From contig NKYR01000020.1 of NCBI GenBank assembly GCA_003184365.1, forward strand, positions 192,116-256,115: 64,000 bases of DNA, given 5' to 3'. The DNA comes from Evernia prunastri. Lineage: Eukaryota; Ascomycota; Lecanoromycetes; Lecanorales; Parmeliaceae. This document shows, piece after piece, positions 1 to 10,931 of the stretch. Each line of letters starts with the position of its first letter. Positions within the stretch are counted from its first letter, which is position 1. The notes beneath the pieces were generated by a model. That model worked only from the letters and a program-made list of their open reading frames with translations. It searched no databases and was not told where the DNA came from. The translations under genes and the position numbers were made by a program.

Positions 1-310
1 CCGAACTTCCGATCCCAGAAATCGTCGGACCTCCACAGTAAACAGGGCGTAGCACTGTTAGACTCCGCAACTCTGAAAGCAGACATAGGTAGCTCGAGGC
101 TAATGGTGATATCGAGTGGTAGTCTGAGTCTGGTAAGGCATATACGAGAGGTGCCTACAGCAATGGCACAGCCTTCTTTCATAATTACGCCTGAGTGGAA
201 GGACCGCACGGTGCAAATGGTCCAAGAGATAAATCAGCGCCCGGCTCCTCCGACTCGCTCCGTCTCACCTGTAACTCAAGTCAATTCGATCGTTGGTCTT
301 TCCCGCGAAC

Positions 311-1836
311 ATGGAAGAAACTATCACGTCTCCGCTCATAATGAAGCCCGCTATAAATTTGCCCCAGGAATCTTCGACCGTCGACTACGAGTCCGAAGAT
401 GAGAAACAGGATTCCGACCTTCAGCTTCTTTGGAGTAGGGTCATGGACGAGGGGAAGTATAAGACTTCTTCTAATTATACAAAGGTTGAGGTTCTGCTGT
501 TGTGCTGGAAACACAATGATTTGACTACTCAAGACGAAGTAGACAATCTCAAGGCTACTTTCGAGGATCGGTTCAACTATCATACCGAGATCAAGTACTT
601 GGACACAACATTTGAGCAGAAACTGCAGGTACGCGTAAACACTATAGTGGCTGCGTTTGTTGGTGAGCACGATGGACCAAACACTCTGCTCATTGTGTAC
701 TACGCTGGCCATGGCAGACCCGGGGGAGAATATGGAAGTTTGGAGCTATTTGGGTTTGTCACCAACGAATACAGGATGGCCTGGTCGCTGACTGTCGCAG
801 GCAAACTTCACCGAATGACAAAAAAAAGAGGCTAGACGTTCTGGTATGGAACAAGACCGAGAAGCTTTTGTTACCAGCTGAAGCAGACGTTTTGGAGATA
901 TTCGATTGGTTGGTCTTTCTGGTGCAGTCGTAATGTCTCAACTAATGTATGCTCGAAGTTGCTACGCAGGACAACTAGGTCTTAGGACAAAGGGGCAAAG
1001 GTCAGTCAGGATATGCTGCACAGCCGTAAGATCGTGAACTTATTAGAATCAGGTCATTCGAATACCTTGCTGCAACTGAAGAAATGGGTTCTACGAAGGT
1101 GCCTGGAAATGACTCATTCACATCAGCCCTGATCTACGGTTTGAAGACACTAGTCGAAGAGAGAGAAGACGGCCGCTTTACAACGGTAGAGCTTCTCAAT
1201 AAAATCAAAGACGAAGCCCCACACTTTCCGAAGGATCAAAATCCTATGCTCATCAACCGTGAGAAGAAGTCCTCAGCAGGCCGCATCATGCTACACCGAC
1301 TACAGAGGGAAGGCTCAGATGATGAATCGACTCAAAAAGAAGCCGCAGGTCTTGATCCTTTCAAAGGACATGCCCTGACACTGCATTTCGACTTCAGCAA
1401 GAAACCCTCTCAGGAGTACATCGTGATGCTCGGTAGAGAGTTGAACGAATTTTTCGAGCGCCACGTTGGCGTTAACCGGGTGCGCTGGGGCGGTATGAGA
1501 CAATCCATGGTTGCTCGTGCCGCGCAGAGTTTTCAAGCCAGACTGAAACGATACCGACGCGCAAGTATGAGACTGCAACAAGTGAATTCTGACGCTGGCT
1601 TCTCTCACGCAACGCTGACCGACAAAGCTCTGGACCCTCCTACGCCATCGTCGTTGGATCAGCATTCGCCGCAGATTGTGGAGCTTGCAGCAACAAACAG
1701 TCCAGCCTTCAGTCCAGCAGACATCACGGCGATGTCACTTCCCAGGCCCCTGGACTCGAATGACGACAGTGAAGGCCACATAGAAGACAGGCGTAAGAGG
1801 CGGAAAGTTACAAGCGACAGCGAACACTCGTCTTGA
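311..1836 (+). CDS. Caspase-like (peptidase C14, metacaspase-type) protein
   Basis: Four exons: 311-753, 801-908, 959-1000 and 1053-1836 (458 aa); the phases join cleanly. The caspase-type fold is shown by YYAGHG with the catalytic His near residue 134, and by the DCCYAG motif (residues 183-188). That motif is created only when the 50-nt intron 909-958 is removed, which supports the model. A conserved block (NDSFTSALIYGL, then VELLNKIK) follows, and then a polar, basic C-terminal tail (about 330-458) with an RRKRRK-type nuclear-signal-like stretch. Family members are cysteine peptidases of the metacaspase/paracaspase group, often tied to fungal cell death. Substrate and role here are not visible. 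An ATG at 163 opens a different frame and might mark an upstream exon, but I found no good splice. The start at 311 (aacATGG) is the simplest choice. Confidence 0.85.
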
Positions 1837-3961
1837 GACAGGGGTACACAACAATGTGTGTCATGATACCATTCTAGTAGGATCATACAGAAAGCACAGG
1901 CAACTGTTCAGCATTGTACGCATACAAATCGGCCCGATGCGTACGGCGGAGAAGTCTTGGCGTTGATCCAAATCATGCGTGCCGGGAATCTTGAATCAAT
2001 GACCTAAGTTGAAACGTATGTGTTTGCGTAGCAGGCGGGGAAAGTGCGCAGAGTTACATCGCGCCATCAAGGCAGGCACGGTGAAGAGGCGCGGTGCCTA
2101 GGCAATTTCTACCAATGTTTTATCTCTATTTAATTTTCTATCCAATGTCTGAACAATGTATGATAGCGCGGTAACCTTACAATAGACGTGCGCAGGAACG
2201 AGAAAATGATATATTCATGCATACCTAGTTGCATCAGGAGGCTCTGACGGAGGTATATGTCGCAGAATCTAATCTCGGAGGTTTTCAATGCATGCTGCCT
2301 TTGAGCATGCAGATTTGAAGATGGGTGTACATACACGGGATTGCCGTAGGTGCAGTAGTGGAATGAATATACCATCAGGCTACTCCTATCAGCGAAGTCC
2401 ATGGCAGGCGGGCTCGCCATGGCCGTGCGGGCCAATGAGAGGGAGACGTGAAGCGGTAAAATACATCAACGAATAATCGCTCACTCAAAACTTCTGCTGA
2501 AGAAGTTGTAACTATAGATGTGAAGAATATGGTAAGGCTTTGGTGATTGTACATATCATAGAGTATTGTTTAGCTATTTGCATAGTGAGGCGGGTTTTGT
2601 CAATTGGACTCGTCTGATTGCGCAAGCCGGATGAATTAACTTTGCTGCGGGGTCAGCGATGACTCCACCTTCTGTGACAGTGCGACAGTCTCACAGTGTG
2701 ACTACTTAATTGTCTGACGCGAACTATGTAAGACGCAAGATAATATGCATATGCATGAAAATGCTACGGTAGGAACCCATAATCATACTTTCTTTTTCTT
2801 CTTTCATCCCGCAGAACGAGTCATCACCAAGCAGTGAGAATGCCGAGTCAATCAATCTGCCTCGCTGCGACTCTTGGCGCAGCGGACAACTCCGCCTCTT
2901 CAGCTGTTGCCCTTTTATCTCTTCTAGTGCTCCATTACCTACCTGCCTACATTCTTGCTTATCCCCACTGAACCCTGCGCCGAGCGCACAGCGAACATGT
3001 TTCATCGTGTAGCCTCTTTTCTCCATCCTTCCATTCCTCAACTGCGGCGTGTGGCTTGGCCTCCGAGTGGTCAACAGCCGCTCAAAGCCTCCACTAAAAA
3101 ACGCTGCCTGCACAACGCTTCCAACCTCCCTTCCCAGGCTGCAGGAACACCCTGATTGAATCAATCGGGACCAATCTATCAAATCAGAAGCCTCCGTGAC
3201 CACCTGCGGAAACTGTGCCTTGCAGGGGCGGAGGCGCCGACAAGCGTTCATGGAGCCCCCCTTCTGCAAGCACCCAACCACGACCAATGCTCGACGTAGT
3301 TCGGACACAGCCGACCATCAGAGGACCTCAAATGACTCTTAAACCCCTTTTTCCTGAGAACTCTCGAGGTGACTCTTGTCCTCTATTTCTCTCCGGTCAA
3401 GCTAAGCCGGTTGCTGCCTCGCGCCAAACCGCTCTGGGGACGGGTGCCTTGTTACTCTGATACAAGGGCGTGACGGTGTCTCCGCCATGAAAACTAGGCA
3501 ACATGGGGCCCGAAGGGCCTCGCTGACGCTGCGTATTGCTCATATTGACTGGGCAATGAAGCGTGCCCGTATAAATATAGGAATCTCTCGCATGTAAATT
3601 CTCCTTCCTGTTTGTACCTGCATCTGTCAATTGAGTGTGCAACCATCTCCATTACAACCCAAAATCTAGAGCGCTTCATCCAATTCATATAGAAAGCAAA
3701 CTGTCTGAGTTTCCTCCCGTGCTGTCTTCTCTAAACGCTCGTTGTGATACACCCAAACACCAATCCCAGCCGGTACCTTTCAAAGCCAACCACTTCACAT
3801 CCATTGCAAGTCCTCAAACACTCCGAATCCCACAAGAGCATCACCTCAGCCTCTCCCAACTGTCCCCAGTACCTCTTGACCAAACCCCTCAACGATAGTC
3901 CGCCCCACGCAGAATCATACCCACAACACACAAGACCCAGCCCCTACCAGCAACATCCACG
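1837..3961. other. Intergenic region, 2.1 kb
   Basis: No recognisable gene on either strand. The longest open frame (minus, about 2724-3308) has no family resemblance and no splice-supported extension. The last 350 bases before 3962 are rich in C, A and T with CT/CA tracts, as is usual for ascomycete promoters and leaders. Confidence 0.6.
3570..3578 (+). promoter_or_regulatory. Possible TATA box
   Basis: TATAAATAT lies about 390 bases upstream of the ATG at 3962. If used, it implies a long pyrimidine/CA-rich leader. This is sequence match only. Confidence 0.3.
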
Positions 3962-4423
3962 ATGTCTCCATCAGGCCAATCAAGCCGCTCGACCTCTTCC
4001 TACTCTTCAGACAAGATCCCTCTGTCATGCCAGACAGGTATGCCTCTCTCCCTCGACGCCGCCGCCGCACTGCCCCTAACCAAGTCCACAGATTCCAAAC
4101 ATCGCGCCACCTATGACTCCACCAGGTACGACGACAGGTACCTGGAGCCCAGGTACCCCTCATCCTCGAGCGGATCGCGCTCCGGGTCCTCCAGCAAGTC
4201 TTCCGGCGGCAGCAAATCCGGCCGGTCTTCCAATTCGGACAAGATACCCCTCTCGATCCATCAGGGCCCCTCTTCGCGAGACGGTGGCAGGTCCAAGACA
4301 GATGACCAGCATTACTACGCGCAGAGCTTCCTCGACCCCCGCCAGCCGCAGAAGAAGCCGTTGTCGTGCCAGACGAAAGACAACGATGGCAGATACTACC
4401 AGAACTCGTCTTATTACCGATAG
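3962..4423 (+). CDS. Small serine-rich disordered protein
   Basis: Probable exons 3962-4037 and 4092-4423 (135 aa). The 54-nt intron is in frame and lacks a stop, so unspliced reading also stays open (153 aa). The GTATGC donor, the CTAAC branch site 7 bases before the CACAG acceptor, and the loss of a low-complexity Ala-rich stretch favour splicing. The protein is rich in Ser, Gly, Asp and Tyr and is predicted disordered. A short motif recurs: DKIPLSCQT near residue 22, DKIPLSIHQ in the middle and KKPLSCQT near the C-terminus. There is no signal peptide or membrane segment. I do not recognise a family; the coding call rests on composition, the motif repeat, a good intron and a clear promoter-like upstream region. 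Confidence 0.6.
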   Translation: MSPSGQSSRSTSSYSSDKIPLSCQTGMPLSLDAAAALPLTKSTDSKHRATYDSTRYDDRYLEPRYPSSSSGSRSGSSSKSSGGSKSGRSSNSDKIPLSIHQGPSSRDGGRSKTDDQHYYAQSFLDPRQPQKKPLSCQTKDNDGRYYQNSSYYR

Positions 4424-6487
4424 ATCTGGGTATGTGGCATGTGTGAGTTCCGAAAAATTGGCATTTTCTTCATGATGGCAGCGTGTGGACTTGAAAGTTC
4501 TAGCCCACGACAGCAGGCGTTGGTGGATCATCGCAACTGCACTTCTCTGCTCTTTCCTTATCATCGTTTTCTTCACAACACATTGAGCAACTGGCGTCGC
4601 GGCTTCTGAGCATGGATTTGAGGGCGTTGAGGATTAGCCTCTGAAGTTTCGAATTTGGCGGCATAGCAGCGGTAGAACGGCAAGATATCCACGGAAAGCA
4701 ATGCAATTTTCATTACCTTATGATTCCTGGCTGTTCACGATGGACAGAGCGACTGTGAACTATGTTGTAGGGCTAGGGTCTGCTCCGACTCAAAGTACGC
4801 CCTTGCGATCCAGCATGACTCTACCTACCTCACCTTGCTCTGTATCCTACTATAGATGTTGAAATGTAGTGACAATCCACCCACCAACATGACCCAATTT
4901 TGCGTGTGTAACAGGCATCACGCATCTGCCCGTCAGACACATCCCGTACTCTGAACCCTCCGGCTACCGCACCCGGCATTAAGGTGGCCGGTTTAGAGTT
5001 CCTGGTGCCTTGGCGGGATGCGCAATCATCAGCCTCGCTGCAATACATGCCAGTATCTGCCAAAAAGCAAGAGGACATGCCTCAAAGTCTCAAGATAGAG
5101 CGCCATGGGTAGATCCAATCTGCAACCACCACCAACACAACTCGATCCGAAGGGTCGAATCCGGCTCACCCCTCCGTCTCACTCTCCAGCAGAGCCAATT
5201 CGGCACCATCCGAAGGCACGTATGCTCGGGCTAGATGTGGCTGGGTCATACTTTAAATCCTGGGTTGTTTCCCCGTGGCATGGGTGCATACTGCATCGGA
5301 TAAGCGACAACGCTGCCGACTGTTGCTCCTTCCAGTGTTGAATCTCTCTAGGCACCATCTCGAGGTACTCTACCAGTTGGTTGCAGGCACGGCAGGCGCT
5401 TACTGTAACAGTTGTGTGGTAGTCGCTGTAGACTAGGCTGGATTGCGTGTAGGTACTAGTACAGATGAGCACGAGTAGTACACAAGTAAGTACCCTGTTT
5501 GGCAAAGCTCTCCAGCTAGCGATGACAGGTTTTCGGTACGGGTAGCTCGGACTGCTTTTCCAGATGTCTCAGAGGCATCCATCGGTATTGGCTCGTCATT
5601 GGTTGGATATGGAGCTTGGCTATCCACGTATGGGCAGTCTGTTGAGGCCATGGTTGAGCCTTCGTGGAGCATCGCTTTATCCCTAGTGAAGCGTATCCTG
5701 GACTTGCTTCCGGACATCGAAGCCTTGAATGCGATGGTGCTACTTCTCTCTTCGAGTCTGGTAGCCAGACTCGCCAAGCCTGAAAATGTCTCGACTCCGG
5801 CTAGGATGCAGTCTTTGCAAGCCCAAATTATGCACAAGGGTACGACAATGTGCTATTCCTAACAGCTTTGGTATCGAACGGCTCAAACCCAGCGCACGCC
5901 ACACTATCAACGTTGAGAACAAGTGCCAAGACAATATGGACAACGCAGGTAGGGAAATTAGCGTTTCACTGCTTGGCTAGTCAAGGGGCAGATGATCCTA
6001 AGTTGAGAGTTCCTGTGGACAAACAATATCGACCACATTCTGAGGATCGTCAACATTTCGAAGTTCCAAACGTATCGCAATTTCAAGTGAGTCTGCAAAT
6101 ACTTCTTGAGGAGAAGAGTCGGGTCGCGGACCATCAAGCAACAATACAAGTCTGGGTAGGGGTGTGTTGTCTCAAAGTCTCACATGGAACGAAAAGAGCA
6201 TAACCTCAGGTGTAGGGGAGCATTGAGAGGACTGATAAGAAAAGAATAAGAGTGCCATCCTTATGGGTTTGTTGATGTTGATGTGTGACTGAAATGGGAA
6301 TAGCTTTGGCTTTTGATTCATAGTAGTATGAATACATATGCTCAAGAGCGACTGTGCCGACGACTCAACCAGCAAAGTACATGCACCAGAATTTCAGCCA
6401 TGCATGACACTATCAGGCAAGGTATCCGCACATCACGCCTCTCAACAGCCGTTAGCTCTCTCGCCCGTCTTCTCATATCTCCCACAC
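4424..6487. other. Intergenic region, 2.1 kb, possible gene relic
   Basis: No intact gene seen. A minus-strand open stretch (about 5433-5837) has a C-x-x-C start and a later stretch reading KASMSGSKSRIRFTRDKAM, which recalls the N-terminal helical domain of some fungal STAND proteins. No start, flanking exons or downstream domain could be built, so at most it is a decayed fragment. Confidence 0.4.
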
Positions 6488-6921
6488 TCAATCTTTCGCC
6501 TCTGGTATAGGCCTATTCCCACTCGGCGGTGATGGTAGCCAATACGACGTATCGAAAGTCCCCGCTGCGCAGACTTTCCTGTGGACTCCGCACGTGACCT
6601 GGGCAGAGTGTTCTTAGTCTGTGTTTACAAGGCCGATGCGGCTGAACTTACAGGCTGGCCACAACAGTAGTAATAGGAGCATGGTGGTTCGGGTGTTGGG
6701 TTATCGAAGCACACTTGGAATTCGCTGGTGGAGATGGTTCCCTGTGATTGTACAGCAAGAACGCACTGGTCGGGGCAGGTGGGCCAGCCGGGGAGGGTGA
6801 CGTAGGTGGGTAGGGGCTCGATGGGCTCAATGGGATCGATGGGATCGATGGGCTCGATGGGCTCGATGACGATTGCTGAAGCGCTGACAGCTAAGAGGGA
6901 GAGGAGTGCTAGATATTGCAT
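6488..6921 (-). CDS. Small secreted cysteine-rich protein
   Basis: Exons on the minus strand: 6921-6652 and 6598-6488 (126 aa). The start at 6921 gives a signal peptide (MQYLALLSLLAVSASA). A short repeat of IEP/IDP units follows (about residues 18-35), then a Cys-rich region. Exon 1 supplies six cysteines, including a CC pair. The perfect GTAAGT donor implies a second exon, and reading through a 53-nt intron to an AG at 6599-6600 adds two more cysteines and a stop, giving eight in total. Without splicing the frame ends soon at 6625 with six. Eight cysteines in a small secreted protein suggest an extracellular, disulfide-rich protein such as an effector candidate. The spacing does not clearly match CFEM, hydrophobin or another family I know. 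Confidence 0.6.
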
Positions 6922-8249
6922 ATTGAGGCCGGTTTGCGGAGGCACTTCTTAATGGTTGAAGTATGTATGAAACCCGTATTATGTGCTAACGCAAAAAGAT
7001 GGAAGTTTTGCAGGTGCTCGTGGACGATTCGGACGCACAAGCTGAAAGGCGAACGGTTCTTGTTATATGAAAACACAGGTGTTGCCTTTGAGGAGGATGT
7101 TTGAAACAACAAGACGCTGCTGAGTGACCGCGGCTACGATTGGTTGGGTTTGGCCAACACGAGCCCCCATTTCGAAAATACGAGTCTAAGCCCCCGTGGC
7201 CTCAGATGCGCAACAACGCATACGAGCCGTCGAGCAGGATGTTTCAGGCCTTGACCACTCAACGAAATGAACATACAGTAGGACTGTAGGAGACCTGTAA
7301 GCGCACAAGACTGGTCTAGATGCATCAACAACGAGGATTGCGCACGTCATGACAGGACAGTGTTTTGTGAAAATTTGAAGACGGTGATGGGAAACAACAA
7401 TGATACAAGCGATCGCAAAGCGCATTGAGCACGGAGTGCCATCTTCTTGATGATACCTGCATCATCCAGGAGAAGATAGAGTATACATCCACCCACGAAA
7501 CGGTCCAACATTCGACTCATTTCCAAGAGACACCACAAGCATTTTCATACCTCACATTCGAACATGCTACATTGCACGTTGTCAGAGTAAGCCGCGGGAG
7601 AATTTTGGAGCCTCAAATAAACGAATGTCCGCATAGGTATCTGCTCCTGTCTGAGCCTGACCACATTGTCGGTGCTCTAGTCGCTGGTGAGGCACGGGCG
7701 AAATTTCCGTATTGGGACAACTGAACCCACGGGTCACAAGATGTTTCATGCTTCTCTCTGCGGGAATTGAGAATTGAGAACCAGCCGTAAGTACTTTCAT
7801 CCCATCTCTGTTTCTTCGGGGTTGAGTCCGAACACGTTTCTGTTTGGTTACAAGATTTGCTCAAAACGGTGGAATGTTACGTTATATCATTCTCGTAGGT
7901 CAGCCACCGAACCATATTCAGATTGCGAAATTCAAAATACGAGTATCACGTTACGCACTACTACATCACATTATTACATCGTCACCAATACTCCATACTA
8001 AGGCAAGTGTCGCCGACGGGAGCGGATGTTGAGACTGCAGTCGGTAACTTGCTCAACCGTTTACAGCCGCGACTTCCTTTGACAGTCTATACACACCTAT
8101 ATAACTACTTATATGTCCATACGTGACCTCGCTTCCAAACGCAACCCATAGCACAAGCACCTCTCGAAACACTATCGAACGACCTCTCCGTATACTTACA
8201 CAACTGACATCCTCCCGCCCAACGGAAACCCCCCCCCAAAACGCCCACA
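6922..8249. other. Intergenic region, 1.3 kb
   Basis: Only short, unrelated open frames on both strands. The bases just upstream of 8250 are C-rich (a run of nine C), fitting the leader of the dehydrogenase gene. I see nothing else. Confidence 0.6.
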
Positions 8250-9612
8250 ATGGTCGCCTCGGCCCCCATCTGGCTCTTCTTCGCCATCGGCATACTAACA
8301 ACAACCTACATCCTCTCCAAACTCCTCCTCTTCCTGCACCTGCACCTGCGCCCCTCCTCCCTCCCCCGCTACGCCCACGGCCCCCAACCCTGGGCCCTCG
8401 TCACCGGCGCCAGCGACGGCCTCGGCTTCGCCCTGGCGCACGAGCTCTGCCGCCGCGGGTCCTTCTCCATCATCCTGCACGGCCGCAACGCGGACAAACT
8501 GTCCCTGGCCCGCTCCCGCCTCGCCGCCGCCTTCCCCGGGTGCTCCTTCCGCGTCTGGATCGCCGACGCGACCGCCGACCCCGCGAGGCCGATCGCGCAC
8601 CTGCTCTCGGCCATCATCGCGCCGGACAACCTCCGCCTGACGACGCTGGTCAACAACGTCGGCAGCACGGCGGGCTTCGTCTCCGCGGACTTCAAGCCCT
8701 TCGCCGCGCACACCCCGGGCGAGATCGCCGCCCTCCGCGCCGCCAACGCCGCCCTCCTCCCGGTCCTCGTCAGGAATGGGCCGGCGCTCGTCCTCAACGT
8801 CGGCACCACGGGCCTCGCCGGCGCGCCGTATCTAAGCGTCTACGCCGCGACCAAGGCGTACGTGGGCGCGTGGAGCTTCGGGCTCAAGGCGGAGATGGCG
8901 GCCGAGGGGCTGGACGTCGAGGTCCATGCCGTGCTGTCCGGGTCGACGCAGAGTAATCAGAACAGGAAGCCCGTCGGGCTGTTCCGGCCGAGCGCGGAGA
9001 CGTGGGCGCGGGCGGCGGTGGGGAAGGTTGGGTGCGGGAGGGCGGTGGTGACGCCGTATGTGAGTAGAATTTTTTTCTCTTCCTTTTTTTCCATTTTCTT
9101 TCCTTGAGTCCGATCGTTCCCCAAAGCTGTGCTGTGCTCTGCGTCTGCGAGATTCATGTTCCGGAGAAGGGTGTGGGCGGAGATTCTGACTCACCACGAC
9201 TCTGCCTTACGACTCGATTTCATTTTTGCCCTCGCGGGAAAAGAAAAACGAATGGATCAGTGACTGACCGGGAAACCCTCTCTCTCTCTCTCTCTCTCTC
9301 TCACTCTTTCCCCTTCCCCTCTCCCTCTCCCCCCTTCTCCCCCTCCCCCTCTTTCAAAAAAAAAAAAAAAGGTTACTCTGCTCTGCCTTCGTCAACGATA
9401 GAAGTGGCGGCTGTTAAACATTGATTTTCTTCTCGCGGAAAAAAGGAAAAAACGAATGAATCACTGAACGAACCACTGACTGACCGGGAATCTCCTCTTA
9501 GTGGGCGCAAGCGCTGCAGAAGGCGTCGGCGGAGATGCTGCCGGAGTGGACGGTGCGGGCGGTGCTGGTGGCTGCTTTGAGGCCGCTGAGGGGGAAGATG
9601 CTGTCTGATTGA
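8250..9612 (+). CDS. Membrane-anchored short-chain dehydrogenase/reductase (3-ketoacyl-CoA reductase/17beta-HSD-like)
   Basis: Exons 8250-9059 and 9502-9612 (306 aa). An N-terminal membrane segment (about residues 6-32) precedes a Rossmann fold: TGASDGLG (52-59) binds the cofactor, NNVG is at 135-138 and YAATK (Y198, K202) holds the catalytic Tyr and Lys. Layout and length fit ER-bound reductases of the very-long-chain 3-ketoacyl-CoA reductase/17beta-hydroxysteroid dehydrogenase group. The usual catalytic Ser, about 12-13 residues before the Tyr, is replaced by Thr-Thr (186-187), so activity is uncertain. The 442-nt intron is far longer than others here and holds a CT microsatellite, a CT-rich tract and an A15 run. 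Exon 2 encodes the family-like C-terminus (WAQALQKASAEMLPEWTV). The CDS is very GC-rich compared with its surroundings. Confidence 0.85.
9278..9370. repeat. CT microsatellite, pyrimidine tract and A15 run inside an intron
   Basis: A (CT)n run at 9278-9302 is followed by a C/T-rich tract and fifteen A at 9356-9370. All of it lies in the dehydrogenase intron 9060-9501 and probably accounts for that intron's length. Confidence 0.9.
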
Positions 9613-10931
9613 AGCTCTTTTTTCTCTGTTTTTGAGAAGAAGGCAGGGGGGAAGGGGGGGAAAGGAGAGGAGAGGGAAGGGGAAGGGAAGGAAGGATGGA
9701 AAGAGATAGAATCAGCCTCCACAACTCATCATGTACAGCCAGTCACAAAAAGCAAAGCTGGGGATCAATGTAGGAATGTTATTCATTGCAGGGGTCTCAA
9801 AACACCCGGGGGCTTGGCTGCCTGAAGAGGAGGGCCCACCTCCCACCAGCGGCTGCTAAGGAAAAATTCCGATGCTTGTGCGGCGTAGACATGGAGTAAA
9901 AAATAAAAATTGAAAAAATTGAAAAAATTGGAAGCTGTGTGACGGGGTGACTCTCACTCCCACTGTGGCGAAAAGGATGAGAAAGATGAAGATGGAGAAG
10001 ATGAAAGGAATAGGTGAATGAAAGGGATGAATGAAAGCAAGGCTCCCGATAGTCCGCCCCCACTTTCTGGACTATTGGTGTGGAGTAGTCTACAGACTGG
10101 TAGTCCATGGACGGTCTGACATTTGGACGGACTGTGTATAGACTAGTCCAGCTGTTTGGACGGACTAGTCCACTAATAGTCTGAAGGTGTACTGAATTTT
10201 TTGTTGATAGCCGATTTTGTAGTGAATATCTGAGTATGCCTTGCGTATTTTTAGTAGCAATCCACCTATTTTTAGTAGCGAGCAGAGAAGAAAATATCTC
10301 ACATCAAGGCGGAGCATCATTATTCGATAACAATATCATTATGGCACTCAGCGACAACGAATCCGAGCTATCAGAGGCCCTCACTACTACTACCACTCCA
10401 TTTACCATAGCTGCAGGATCTGTCTTTGAATGACTTGAGGGCAGCGATGGACTAGTCCGTCAGACTAGTCTAAAGCAGTCCGACCGTCTGACTATTTGGA
10501 CGGACTGTGGACTGTCTGTATAGCTTCATTTTAGACTAGTCTGGGCGTTTGGACGGACTAGTCGGACTATCGGGAGCCTTGAATGAAAGGACGAAGGTAA
10601 ACAGATGACAGAGGAGATCAAAACGAAGGACAGGAGATATCGGGCATGGAGAGTGACTTGACTATTGTGGGCCAGGTACAGGTGAACAGTGTGTTTGACT
10701 TGCAAGAGGAGGGGCGGACATGGTTCGGTTTGAACGGGGTAATCCAAGCAGTCATTAGTCAAATAAAGCATCGGACGAGACAAAATCCCACATGACGAGT
10801 CCAAACAAGCCCTATCCCATCCCATCCCATCCAATCGAAGTCGACGACATCATTAGCCATTATCAATCAACCTTGACCCTTTTCCAGACCTGACCTCCAG
10901 CCCCCGCCGACATGACCGCAACATTGCATCC
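9613..10931. other. Intergenic region carrying the hAT-like element
   Basis: Convergent 3' ends of the dehydrogenase (plus) and MARVEL (minus) genes. Apart from the transposon at 10038-10581 there is only low-complexity G/A-rich sequence (about 9640-9700) and no gene. Confidence 0.6.
10038..10581. mobile_element. Non-autonomous hAT-like DNA transposon (MITE-like), 544 bp
   Basis: The ends are perfect 19-bp inverted repeats, CAAGGCTCCCGATAGTCCG. They are flanked by an exact 8-bp direct duplication AATGAAAG at 10030-10037 and 10582-10589, the target-site size made by hAT transposases. Subterminal regions carry repeated TTTGGACGGACT motifs, two near each end (about 10126, 10155, 10494 and 10543), interspersed with ACTAGTC, as expected for transposase-binding repeats. 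The interior has a short open frame (10236-10433) whose second half begins MALSDNESELSEAL. This might be the remnant of a transposase N-terminus, but no catalytic region remains. The element must rely on a transposase elsewhere. It lies between the dehydrogenase gene and the 3' end of the MARVEL gene. Confidence 0.9.

Noticed and set aside
2724..3308. 194-codon open frame on the minus strand
   Set aside because: No family resemblance, no plausible splice partners and a composition like the surrounding non-coding DNA; likely a chance open frame.
8295..9197. Long open frames antisense to the dehydrogenase gene
   Set aside because: They are by-products of the high GC content and codon bias of the dehydrogenase CDS.
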